Positions 7,277 to 14,441 of a stretch of 53,024 bases of DNA are shown here, one piece after another (the stretch's first letter is position 1; every line of letters starts with the position of its first letter). The notes under the pieces were generated by a model. The model made no database searches, was not told where the DNA came from, and saw only the letters and a list, made by a program, of their open reading frames with translations. The stretch covers positions 93,655-146,678 of the forward strand of contig NZ_LMIT01000015.1 in assembly GCF_001428825.1 (NCBI RefSeq), in the 5' to 3' direction. The position numbers and the translations under genes are program-made. The stretch comes from Nocardioides sp. Root240 (lineage in GTDB: Bacteria; Actinomycetota; Actinomycetes; Propionibacteriales; Nocardioidaceae).

Positions 7277-8611
7277 TCACTGGGTGGATGCGGACAGGGA
7301 GTCGAGCTGGCTGGAGAGCCACTGGGACTGGCCGTTGAGCTGCGACAGCGCGGTCTCGAGAGCGGTGTACTGCCGCTCGAGGGCCGAGCGCCGCAGCTCG
7401 AGACGACCGTCCCAGTCCTCGATGCTCTTGTTGAGCCGGGTGATCGTGGAGGTGTGGGTGGTGATCGCGTTGGTCACCGAGCCCTTGTACTTGTCGCTCG
7501 CGGCCTCGGCGACCTTCTGCACCCGGGCGGCGAACCCGTCGGCGCCCGTGAACGCGGCGGCGGTGGCGACCGGGTCGGCCTTGTAGGACTCGGCGAACTT
7601 GTCCGCGTCGAAGGTGACCTTGCCGTAGCGGTCGACCTGGATGCCGTACTTCGCCATCGACGTCCCGTCGGGCGGGTAGATCGCGTCCTGCAGGGCGCCC
7701 GCGACGCGGCGCAGCGTGCTGTCGCCGGCGAGCAGGCCCTTGGCGTCGGTCGAGTTCGACGTCAGCGCGCCGACCTGGGTCAGGATCGCGTTGACCTGGT
7801 CGACGAAGCCCTTGACCGCGGTGGACTGCGTGGCCGCGTCGCGGTCGATCGCGATGTCGGCGGTCCCCGTCGCGGACGGGCCGAGCGTGATCGTCACGCC
7901 GGGTACGACGGCGGTGAAGGTGTTGGTGCTCGACGTCGCGGTGATCCCGCCGATGTCGATGGCCGCGTCGCGGCCCGCACGCACCGTCGCGCCGCCCAGC
8001 AGGGCAGCGCCGGTGCTGTCGGTCAGCTGGAAGTCCTGCGCCTGCCCGGTGGTCGAGGACTCGACGAGCAGGCGGTACTGGTCCGTGCCGCCCGACGTAC
8101 CGGTGCGGACGAGGGTCGCGCGGACCCCCGCGTCGGCGCCGTTGATCGCGGCAGCCAGCTCCTCGAGGGTGCCGTTCGCGGTGTCGATCTGGAGGTCGGG
8201 CTGGCCAGCCCGCTTGAGGAGCACGCTGTTCGTCGTACCGGTGACGGTGTCGGTCTTCGCGTGCGCGTCGGTGAAGGCGACCTGGTGGGTGAGGGCGGTC
8301 TGGCCGACCGTCACCGTGAAGGCACCGGGGGATGCGGTCGAGGTGGCCGCGACGCTCACACCGGTGTTGCTGGAGGTGGCCTTGAGGGTCGACCAGGTGC
8401 TGGTCGTCGGGGTGACCATGTCCTTGGCGGCGCCCGCCAGCGCCTGCAGGGCGGTGTTCAGCTTCTGCAGGGCGGTGACCTTGCCCTGCTCGGTGGTGAC
8501 CTGCGTCTTCAGCTTCGTCTGGGACGCGGCCTCGAGGGTCATCAGCTGGTTGATGATCGATGCCGTGTCCAGGCCGCTCGCGAGTCCGCCGATGCTGCTG
8601 GTGCCTGCCAT
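7277..8611 (-). CDS. fliD: FliD flagellar filament cap protein
   Basis: This 444-residue secreted cap protein helps flagellin fold at the filament tip. The N terminus (SSIGGLASGLDTASIINQLMTLE) is the conserved FliD helical region, and the C terminus again has heptad-like helices (STITRLNKSIEDWDGRLELRRSALERQYTALE). The ATG at 8611 is preceded by AGGAGGACCCC. It is downstream of flagellin on the same strand. No FliA-like box is seen in the 87-bp gap, only a strong terminator, so expression may rely on read-through. Confidence 0.94.
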   Translation of the reverse strand: MAGTSSIGGLASGLDTASIINQLMTLEAASQTKLKTQVTTEQGKVTALQKLNTALQALAGAAKDMVTPTTSTWSTLKATSSNTGVSVAATSTASPGAFTVTVGQTALTHQVAFTDAHAKTDTVTGTTNSVLLKRAGQPDLQIDTANGTLEELAAAINGADAGVRATLVRTGTSGGTDQYRLLVESSTTGQAQDFQLTDSTGAALLGGATVRAGRDAAIDIGGITATSSTNTFTAVVPGVTITLGPSATGTADIAIDRDAATQSTAVKGFVDQVNAILTQVGALTSNSTDAKGLLAGDSTLRRVAGALQDAIYPPDGTSMAKYGIQVDRYGKVTFDADKFAESYKADPVATAAAFTGADGFAARVQKVAEAASDKYKGSVTNAITTHTSTITRLNKSIEDWDGRLELRRSALERQYTALETALSQLNGQSQWLSSQLDSLSASTQ

Positions 8612-8633
8612 GGGGTCCTCCTGGGGGGAATGC

Positions 8634-8676
8634 AAAAGCGCGAGTGCCGGTGGGCCGGTCGGCCCACCGGCACTCG
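8634..8676 (-). terminator. Strong intrinsic terminator after flagellin
   Basis: A 17-bp perfect stem starting CGAGTGCCGGTGGGCCG with a 2-nt centre is followed on the minus strand by CGC and TTTT. It lies in the 87 bp between fliC and fliD. Confidence 0.88.
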
Positions 8677-8698
8677 TCGGGTGCAGATGCTGCGGCTA

Positions 8699-9499
8699 TC
8701 AGCCGCGGAGCAGCTGCAGCACGCCGTTGGGGGCCGAGTTGGCCTGGGCGAGCATGGCGGTACCGGCCTGGGAGAGGATCTGCGAGCGGGTGAGGCTCAT
8801 CATCTCCTGCGCCATGTCGGTGTCGCGGATGCGCGACTCGGACGCCGACAGGTTCTCGATCGCCACGTTGACGTTGTTGATCGTGTGCTCGAACCGGTTC
8901 TGGACCGCACCGAGCGCCGCACGCTGGGTGGAGACCTCGGTGATGGCCGCCTGGAGCGTGTTGCTGTCGGTGATGTCGACGGCCGCCACCGCGGCACCAG
9001 CGGTGAAGTCGGCCAGCGACGTGGCGTCGATGTCGATGGTGTCCGCGTTGTCGTAGCCCACCTGGAAGGTCAGCGCGTTGCCGGCGAAGAGGTCGACACC
9101 GTTGAACTTGGTGTTGTCCTTGATCCGGGTGATCTCCGTGTTGAGCGCGTCGAACTCCGCCTGCAGGGCCGCCTGCGACTCGGTGTTCTGCGTGCCGTTG
9201 TTGTACTGCACGGAGAGGTCGTTCATGCGCTGCAGCATGGAGTGGACCTCGGTGAGCGCACCTTCAGCGGTCTGTGCGACCGAGACGCCGTCCTGGGCGT
9301 TGCGGACCGCGACCTTCAGGCCGCCGACCTGCGAGCGCAGGCCCTCGGAGATGGCCAGACCGGCGGCGTCGTCAGCGGCCCGGTTGATCCGGAAGCCCGA
9401 CGACAGCTTCTCCATCGACTTCGAGAGCTGGTTCTGCGTGACCGACAGGTTGCGGTACGAGTTCGTGGCCTCGATGTTCTGGTTGATGCGAAGACCCAT
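8699..9499 (-). CDS. fliC: Flagellin
   Basis: This 266-residue flagellin begins MGLRINQNIEATNSYRNLSVTQ. It keeps both conserved filament-core regions: KLSSGFRINRAADDAAGLAISE near residues 30-55, and ESRIRDTDMAQEMMSLTRSQIL towards the C terminus, ending NGVLQLLRG. The variable central domain (about 140-180) is very short, so the filament surface should be plain. It is secreted by the flagellar export apparatus. GGAGGG precedes the ATG, and a FliA-like promoter is 72 bp upstream. FlgN-FlgK-FlgL and FliD-FliS, all needed for filament assembly, flank it. Confidence 0.97.
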   Translation of the reverse strand: MGLRINQNIEATNSYRNLSVTQNQLSKSMEKLSSGFRINRAADDAAGLAISEGLRSQVGGLKVAVRNAQDGVSVAQTAEGALTEVHSMLQRMNDLSVQYNNGTQNTESQAALQAEFDALNTEITRIKDNTKFNGVDLFAGNALTFQVGYDNADTIDIDATSLADFTAGAAVAAVDITDSNTLQAAITEVSTQRAALGAVQNRFEHTINNVNVAIENLSASESRIRDTDMAQEMMSLTRSQILSQAGTAMLAQANSAPNGVLQLLRG

Positions 9500-9571
9500 G
9501 ATATTTCCCTCCTGGAATCAGGTCATTTGCGGATACCGGGTGACCATCCGTGGTCTCCCGTCGGGGTGGTG

Positions 9572-9596
9572 ATCGGTACGCCGACCCCGGGCTTGA
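9572..9596 (-). promoter_or_regulatory. FliA-type promoter of fliC
   Basis: On the minus strand this reads TCA, 16 nt, ACCGAT, 72 nt before the flagellin ATG. It has one mismatch (A for G) to the GCCGA core of the other sites. Confidence 0.6.
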
Positions 9597-9612
9597 GAGG
9601 TTTTCTGCAGAA

Positions 9613-10470
9613 TCAGCCGACCGCGTCGAGCGGGCTGACGGCGCTGGGCGCCATTCCACGGCGCGCACCATCGGCGTGCCGGGCGGCGACGGCGGCGAAG
9701 TACGACTCCCGGCGACGCTGCGCCACCCCGCCGGCCTTGCCGGCGGATCGCACGAGCGAGGGCTCGAGCGCGTGGTTGAGGGCGTCGCGCAGCAGCGTGA
9801 GCGCCTCGGCGCGCATCTGCGAGATGCGGGAGTCGGTGACGCCGAGCTCGGCGGCGATGTCGGCCATCGGGCGCTCGGCGAAGAAGTAGTCCTGGACGAC
9901 GACGCGCAGCCGCTCGGGCAGCTCCTCGATCGCCTCGCGGAGATAGGTGAGGCGCTCGGCGTGCTCGACGAGGTCCTCGGGGGAGGGAGCGCGGGTCGGG
10001 ACCAGCTCCTCGATCGGCGTGGTGGCCGAGCCCTGGAGGGAGAGCACCTGGGCGCGGGAGACGTCGTCGTCGTTGGCGACGACCTCGTCCGGCGACATGC
10101 CGGCGGCCTGGGCGACCTCGGCGACGGTGGGCGTGCGGCCCAGCACGTTGGCCAGCCGGCTCCGGGTCTCGGCGAGGTCGCGGGCGCGGCGTCGTACCGA
10201 GCGGGAGGCCCAGTCGACCGACCGGAGCTCGTCGAGGAGCGCGCCGCGGATGCGGGTGGCGGCGTACCGGTCGAAGGGGACGCCGCGCTCGGCGTCGTAG
10301 GCCCGGGCCGCGAGAACGAGGGCGGTGAGGCCGGCGGAGGTGAGGTCGTCGCGACTGACGTGCGACGGCACTCGACCCATCGTCTCCCGGACGATGTGGC
10401 CGACCAGAGGCATGTGGGTGGTGATCAGCTCGTCCGTCTCGGTGGCGACGGTGCCCTCGTACTCGTTCAC
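9613..10470 (-). CDS. fliA: FliA/WhiG-family flagellar RNA polymerase sigma factor
   Basis: This sigma-70-like factor of about 285 residues has region 2 (ITTHMPLVGHIVRETMGRVP... DLTSAGLTALVLAARAYDAERGVPF), region 3 (GRTPTVAEVAQAAGMSPDEV) and a region 4 helix-turn-helix (MADIAAELGVTDSRISQMRAEAL). This layout fits FliA and WhiG. In a cluster of flagellin, hook-associated and chemotaxis genes, a late flagellar role is the natural reading. The start is uncertain: I use the GTG at 10470, which gives a normal length. No anti-sigma FlgM gene is visible nearby. It diverges from flgN across a 228-bp region with two palindromes. Confidence 0.9.
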   Translation of the reverse strand: MNEYEGTVATETDELITTHMPLVGHIVRETMGRVPSHVSRDDLTSAGLTALVLAARAYDAERGVPFDRYAATRIRGALLDELRSVDWASRSVRRRARDLAETRSRLANVLGRTPTVAEVAQAAGMSPDEVVANDDDVSRAQVLSLQGSATTPIEELVPTRAPSPEDLVEHAERLTYLREAIEELPERLRVVVQDYFFAERPMADIAAELGVTDSRISQMRAEALTLLRDALNHALEPSLVRSAGKAGGVAQRRRESYFAAVAARHADGARRGMAPSAVSPLDAVG

Positions 10471-10544
10471 GAGTGCGACATTCCGCCATCTGTCCGGCGT
10501 GTCGCAGAGGAATTGCCGCCGACTGACCGCTCGGTGGCCCAATA

Positions 10545-10560
10545 CGGGACCGAGGTCCCG
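10545..10560. promoter_or_regulatory. Palindrome resembling a DevR/NarL-type box
   Basis: CGGGACCGAGGTCCCG is a perfect 16-bp palindrome (GGGAC-N4-GTCCC) between fliA and flgN. DosR/DevR boxes of mycobacteria share the GGGAC-N4-GTCCC frame, but the central four bases differ. A near copy lies upstream of cheA at 14363-14377. Confidence 0.5.
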
Positions 10561-10568
10561 AAACCGGG

Positions 10569-10586
10569 TGACCCCTTGTGGGGTCA
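10569..10586. promoter_or_regulatory. Palindrome overlapping the flgN promoter -35 box
   Basis: TGACCCC-TTGT-GGGGTCA, with 7-bp perfect arms. Its last three bases are the TCA of the FliA-like flgN promoter, so a bound protein would mask that box. Confidence 0.5.
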
Positions 10587-10608
10587 TCGCGCGGGCCAAT
10601 TGGCCGAA
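10584..10608 (+). promoter_or_regulatory. FliA-type promoter of the flgN-flgK-flgL-fliW operon
   Basis: TCA, exactly 16 nt, GCCGAA. This perfect match predicts a transcript start near 10616 and a leader of about 80 nt before flgN. Confidence 0.75.
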
Positions 10609-10698
10609 CTCCTCAGGTGGCCCTTGCCATGAACGATGGAAGCACTCAAGCGAACCCCGCAATCTCGGGGGCGGAGCAGAGAGGTACGACGAATCGAC

Positions 10699-11178
10699 AT
10701 GGACAGGCTGTCGCAGATCCTGTGGCGCGAGCGCGAGCTGCTCGAGACCCTCGCCTACAAGCTCGAGGTCGAGCGGATGGTGCTCGCCACGGGGAAGACC
10801 CGCTACCTCGTCAACGCCACGCGCGAGATCGAGGACGTGCTCGAGGACCTCCGGGCGACCGAGGTGCTGCGGGCGACCGCGGCCGACGAGGCCGCCGAGA
10901 AGATCGGGCTGACGCCCAACCCGTCGCTCGGCGCGCTCGCCGAGGCCGCGCCCGACCCGTGGGGCACCATCCTGCGCGACCACCGCGACGTGATGATCGC
11001 CCTCGCCCGCGAGATCGCCGAGACGTCCGAGGACGCCAAGGGCCTGATCACCGCCGGCTACCGCTCGGCCCGCGAGACCCTCCTCGCCCTCGGCGGTACG
11101 ACGACCGCGAGCTACACCCCGTCGGGCGACGCCGTGCTCACCCCGGCCGCCACCCACCTGGTCGACAGGAGCCTGTGA
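10699..11178 (+). CDS. flgN: FlgN-family export chaperone for hook-associated proteins
   Basis: This helical protein of about 159 residues has MDRLSQILWRERELLETLAYKLEVERMVLATGKTRYLVNATREIEDV at its N terminus, the FlgN coiled region that binds FlgK and FlgL. It directly precedes flgK and shares one base with it (TGATG), so the chaperone is coupled to its clients. An upstream in-frame ATG at 10636 would add 21 Arg-rich residues; I prefer 10699 because the family pattern begins there. Expression is probably from the FliA-type promoter at 10584. Confidence 0.85.
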   Translation: MDRLSQILWRERELLETLAYKLEVERMVLATGKTRYLVNATREIEDVLEDLRATEVLRATAADEAAEKIGLTPNPSLGALAEAAPDPWGTILRDHRDVMIALAREIAETSEDAKGLITAGYRSARETLLALGGTTTASYTPSGDAVLTPAATHLVDRSL

Positions 11179-12581
11179 TGTCCGGCTCCTTCGGGGGGAT
11201 CACGTCGGCGAGCGCCGCGCTCCGCTTCCAGCAGGTCGCGCTCGACGTGGCCGGCAGCAACATCTCCAACGCGAGCACCGACGGCTACGTCCGGCGCCGC
11301 GTGATCGGCGAGACGATCAGCAGCAACGTCCCGGCGATGTGGTCGCGCTCCGACAACTTCGGCGGCACGGTCGGCGTCGGCGAGGTCCGTCGCATGGTCG
11401 ACCCGCTGCTTGACACCCGGGTACGACGCGAGCACGGCACGCTGTCCTACCTGCAGACCACCCAGACCATCCTGTCCCGCGTCGAGGAGGGCATCGGCGA
11501 GCCCGGCGACAACGGCGTGTACGCCGCGATCCTCGACTTCCGCAATGCCTGGCAGGACCTCTCGACCAACCCCGGCGGTGACGCCGCGCGCCAGCAGGTG
11601 CTCGGCAGTGCGGAGACCCTCGCCCAGGCGATGCGCCTCCAGGTCGGCAACGTCACCGGCGAGGAGGCCGACCAGCGGGTCCACCTCAACAACGTCGTGT
11701 CCGAGGTCAACACGGCCGCGGCCGGCATCGCCGAGCTCAACCACAACATCCTCGTCACCGAGCAGAACGGCACTGACGCCGGGACCCTGCGCGACCAGCG
11801 CGACCAGCTCGCGCTCCGCCTCGCCGAGCTCACCGGCGCCGTCACGACCGTCCGGGCCGACGGCCAGTTCGACGTCACCGTCGGCGGCGAGACGCTGGTG
11901 ACGGGCCGCGAGGCGGGCGCCTTCGTCGTCGCCTCCGGCGTGACCCCGGCGGGTGCCGCCGACGGTTCCCCGATCACCTTCCGCATCGACGCCAGCTGGG
12001 GGAGCACGGTCCTCCCGACCGGGACCGCCGGTGCAGGCGGCGAGCTGGGCGCGGTGACCGACATCCTCACGACGGTCCTGCCGTCGTACCGGGTCGGGCT
12101 CGACGCCATCGCCGGCGACCTGGCGGCCGCGATGAACACCCAGCATGCCCTCGGGTACGACGCCGCGGGCGCCCCCGGCGGGACGTTCTTCTCCTACGAC
12201 CCACTCGTCGGTGCGGCCAGCCTGCAGGTGGCGATCACCGATCCCGCGCTCGTGGCCGCCTCGTCGGTGACCGGCTCGGGCCGCGACGGTGTCAACGCCG
12301 ACGCCCTGAGCCGTGCCGGTGACGCCGCCGACGCGTACCAGCGACTCGTCAACGGGTTCGGCACGCAGGTGGCGTCGCTGCAGCGGCAGACCGCCAACCA
12401 GACCGCGCTCGCCGGCTCCCTCGACGACGCCTGGGAGCAGCAGGCGGGCATCAACCTCGACGAGGAAACGGTCAACATGCTCACCGCACAGCGGTCCTAC
12501 GAAGCCGCCGCGCGCCTGCTGACCACCCTCGACGAGGTCCTCGACACCCTGATCAACCGAACCGGACTGGTGGGTCGCTGA
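11178..12581 (+). CDS. flgK: FlgK hook-filament junction protein 1
   Basis: This 467-residue secreted protein connects hook and filament. The N terminus (GSFGGITSASAALRFQQVALDVAGSNISNASTDGYVRR) is the rod/hook-family helix with the ANN-like NISNA motif. The C terminus (GINLDEETVNMLTAQRSYEAAARLLTTLDEVLDTLIN) is the canonical FlgK end. The length is close to the family norm. The ATG overlaps the flgN stop by one base, and its stop overlaps the flgL ATG by one base. Confidence 0.96.
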   Translation: MSGSFGGITSASAALRFQQVALDVAGSNISNASTDGYVRRRVIGETISSNVPAMWSRSDNFGGTVGVGEVRRMVDPLLDTRVRREHGTLSYLQTTQTILSRVEEGIGEPGDNGVYAAILDFRNAWQDLSTNPGGDAARQQVLGSAETLAQAMRLQVGNVTGEEADQRVHLNNVVSEVNTAAAGIAELNHNILVTEQNGTDAGTLRDQRDQLALRLAELTGAVTTVRADGQFDVTVGGETLVTGREAGAFVVASGVTPAGAADGSPITFRIDASWGSTVLPTGTAGAGGELGAVTDILTTVLPSYRVGLDAIAGDLAAAMNTQHALGYDAAGAPGGTFFSYDPLVGAASLQVAITDPALVAASSVTGSGRDGVNADALSRAGDAADAYQRLVNGFGTQVASLQRQTANQTALAGSLDDAWEQQAGINLDEETVNMLTAQRSYEAAARLLTTLDEVLDTLINRTGLVGR

Positions 12582-13471
12582 TGAGCATCGGACGTGTCAC
12601 CCAGCGGATGCTGACCGAGGGATCCCTCGACAACCTGCAGCGGGGCCTCGGGCGGTTGGCCCGGGTCCAGGAGCAGCTGTCGACGGGCCGGGTCATCAAC
12701 CGTCCCTCCGACAACCCGACCGGGACGACCTCGTCGATGCGGTTGCGCAGCTCGCTGGCCGACCAGGCGCAGTACTCCCGCAACGCGCAGGACGGCCTCG
12801 GCTGGCTGACCCAGGTCGATGCCGCCCTCGACTCGGTGACCTCGACGGTCGGGCGCGCCCGCGACCTCGCCCTGCAGGGCGCGAACGCCTCGGCCTCCGG
12901 CCCGGTCGCCCGCGAGGCGCTCGCCGTCGAGGTCGAGGGGCTGCGCCAGGAGCTGCTGTCGCGCGCGAACACGAAGTACCTCGACAGCCCGGTCTTCGGC
13001 GGCGTCACCGCCGGCACCCAGGCCTACGACGCCTCGGGCACCTACGTCGGCACGCTCGGCGACGTGAACCGCCGCATCGCCGACGGTGTCGTGGTGAAGG
13101 TGGACGTCGACGGGCCCACCGTCTTCGGCGACGGGGCGACCTCGGTCTTCGCCGAGCTGGACGCGCTCGCCACCGCCCTCCGCGCCGGCGACAAGGCCGG
13201 CATCAGCGCGTCGATCAACACGCTCAACACGCGGTCCGACACGATCACCGGCGCCCGCACGGCCGCCGGCACCCGCTACCAGCGGCTCGAGCACGCCGAC
13301 CTGAGCGCCTCCGACGCGAAGATCTCGCTCACCAACCAGCTGAGCACGATCGAGAACGCCGACCTCGCCGAGACCACGGTGGAGCTCAAGCTCCAGGAGG
13401 TGGCCTACCAGGCCGCACTCGGTGCGACCTCGCGCGTCATGCAGCCGAGCCTCCTCGACTTCCTGCGATGA
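12581..13471 (+). CDS. flgL: FlgL hook-filament junction protein 3
   Basis: This 296-residue protein is related to flagellin at both ends: IGRVTQRMLTEGSLDNLQRGLGRLARVQEQLSTGRVINRPSDNP at the N terminus and SLTNQLSTIENADLAETTVELKLQEVAYQAALG at the C terminus. It forms the second ring of the hook-filament junction. Its ATG shares a base with the flgK stop, and its stop overlaps the fliW ATG (ATGA). Confidence 0.96.
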   Translation: MSIGRVTQRMLTEGSLDNLQRGLGRLARVQEQLSTGRVINRPSDNPTGTTSSMRLRSSLADQAQYSRNAQDGLGWLTQVDAALDSVTSTVGRARDLALQGANASASGPVAREALAVEVEGLRQELLSRANTKYLDSPVFGGVTAGTQAYDASGTYVGTLGDVNRRIADGVVVKVDVDGPTVFGDGATSVFAELDALATALRAGDKAGISASINTLNTRSDTITGARTAAGTRYQRLEHADLSASDAKISLTNQLSTIENADLAETTVELKLQEVAYQAALGATSRVMQPSLLDFLR

Positions 13472-13887
13472 CGGTCGCGGTCCTTGCCACAATGGTCACC
13501 ATGGACATCCCCGTCATCGAGCTCGCGCACCCCATGCCCGGCTTCCCCGACGACGCCCGCTTCGCCCTCGTCCGGCTGGACGACGACGGGGTCCTCCACG
13601 GCTTCCGGTCGCTCGACAGCGAGGACCTCCAGTTCGTCGTGGTCCCGCCGGCGCCGTTCTTCCCCGACTACGCCCCCGAGATCGGGGACGACGTCGTGAC
13701 CGAGCTCGGCATCGTGCCCGAGGCCGCGGGCGACGTCCTGGTCCTGCTGGTCGTGCGCGCCGGCGCCTCGCTCGCCGACACGACGGTCAACCTGCGTGCC
13801 CCGCTGGTGGTCAACCCGGTCACCCGGCGCGCCAGCCAGGTCATCCTCGACGACACCGACCTGCCGCTTGCCGCACCTCTTCGATGA
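13468..13887 (+). CDS. fliW: FliW flagellar assembly factor, CsrA antagonist
   Basis: This 139-residue protein contains MPGFPDDARFALVRLDDDGVLHGFRSLDSEDLQFVVVPP, matching the FliW pattern (GFP-x(n)-F-L, then PFxFFPDY). FliW binds cytoplasmic flagellin and CsrA, and it frees flagellin mRNA from CsrA repression when flagellin is low. The next gene is csrA, as in many Gram-positives. Start at ATG 13468 (ATGA overlap with flgL); an in-frame ATG at 13501 is possible and fits the family N terminus equally well. Confidence 0.93.
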   Translation: MTVAVLATMVTMDIPVIELAHPMPGFPDDARFALVRLDDDGVLHGFRSLDSEDLQFVVVPPAPFFPDYAPEIGDDVVTELGIVPEAAGDVLVLLVVRAGASLADTTVNLRAPLVVNPVTRRASQVILDDTDLPLAAPLR

Positions 13888-14041
13888 GCAAGCCCACGGT
13901 CTCGCACGCCGAGCACCACTCGGCATCCACGTCGGCTGCGTTGCCGACGCTCGACGTGCGCCCAGCATGCCTTCGCGCCGCCGCCTTGCCGACGCGGCGC
14001 CGAGCGGCGCTCAGCGCACGATCCCGCGGTCTTGCTCATCG
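13882..14041. other. Structured interval bounded by an 11-bp inverted repeat
   Basis: CGATGAGCAAG at 13882-13892 and its exact complement CTTGCTCATCG at 14031-14041 enclose further hairpins: GCCGAG-N5-CTCGGC near 13909-13925, and CGTCGGC-N6-GCCGACG just after it. The interval starts at the fliW stop and ends before the csrA promoter. It could fold as a multi-branched RNA or be a small palindromic element. A 55-codon frame from the ATG at 13884 runs through it but looks like the by-product of the repeats. Confidence 0.45.
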
Positions 14042-14055
14042 CGTCGCGTGAACCG

Positions 14056-14061
14056 ATAGCC
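14056..14061 (+). promoter_or_regulatory. -10 box of a leaderless csrA transcript
   Basis: TAGCCT lies about 7 nt before the GTG of csrA and no Shine-Dalgarno is present. This fits leaderless transcription from a housekeeping promoter, separate from the FliA-driven genes upstream. Confidence 0.5.
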
Positions 14062-14069
14062 TCACCCTC

Positions 14070-14315
14070 GTGCTGGTTCTCTCCCGACGCGTGGGTGAAA
14101 GCGTCGTCATCGGCGAAGGCTCGCCGGACGCCGTGACCGTCACCGTGCTCGAGGTGCGCGGCGACGTCGTCCGCATCGGCATCGACGCCCCGCGCTCGGT
14201 CGCCGTCCACCGCGCCGAGCTGCTCGCCGAGCTCGCCGACGCCAACGCCGAGGCCGCCTCCCCGACCGCCGACGCGGTCGCGTCGCTGACCCAGGCGCTG
14301 CGCTCGCGCAAGTAG
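14070..14315 (+). CDS. csrA: CsrA translational regulator
   Basis: This 81-residue RNA-binding protein has the canonical core MLVLSRRVGESVVIG...VTVTVLEVRGDVVRIGIDAPRSVAVHRAEL, including the N-terminal L-x-R and the GIDAP-x-x-V-x-R-x-E binding surface. Dimers bind GGA-containing leaders, typically the flagellin mRNA, and block translation; FliW antagonises them. The fliC leader here carries GGAGGG at its ribosome site, a plausible target. The GTG start is fixed by homology and a leaderless-type -10 box. A C-terminal tail of about 15 residues (TADAVASLTQALRSRK) extends beyond the core. Confidence 0.96.
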   Translation: MLVLSRRVGESVVIGEGSPDAVTVTVLEVRGDVVRIGIDAPRSVAVHRAELLAELADANAEAASPTADAVASLTQALRSRK

Positions 14316-14362
14316 CCGCGCACCGTCGGAGCTCGGGAAGATCCCCGAACGCCCGCGGTTCC

Positions 14363-14377
14363 CGGGACCTGGTCCCG
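14363..14377. promoter_or_regulatory. GGGACC palindrome upstream of cheA
   Basis: CGGGACC-T-GGTCCCG, 15 bp, with the same arms as the palindrome between fliA and flgN (10545-10560) but a one-base rather than two-base centre. It lies just upstream of the FliA-type cheA promoter. Confidence 0.45.
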
Positions 14378-14393
14378 AGTCTCCCGTCCCACC

Positions 14394-14418
14394 TCATCCG
14401 CCCCTCCGCTGCGCCGAT
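14394..14418 (+). promoter_or_regulatory. FliA-type promoter of cheA-cheW-receptor operon
   Basis: TCA, exactly 16 nt, GCCGAT, ending 23 bp before the cheA ATG. AAGGAGGG lies between the box and the start codon. Confidence 0.7.
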
Positions 14419-14441
14419 GGACTGCGCGGAAGGAGGGACCG

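Noticed and set aside
8612..8698. FliA-type promoter for fliD
   Set aside because: GCCGAC is part of the terminator stem and has no TCA at the right distance.
6599..9889. A 1.1-kb-residue-scale plus-strand frame opposite fliS, fliD and fliC
   Set aside because: No recognisable domains; it reads antisense to certain flagellar genes.
13884..14051. A 55-codon gene between fliW and csrA
   Set aside because: Its two ends are mirror images because of the inverted repeat, it has no Shine-Dalgarno of its own, and the composition is Ala/Arg/Ser-rich.
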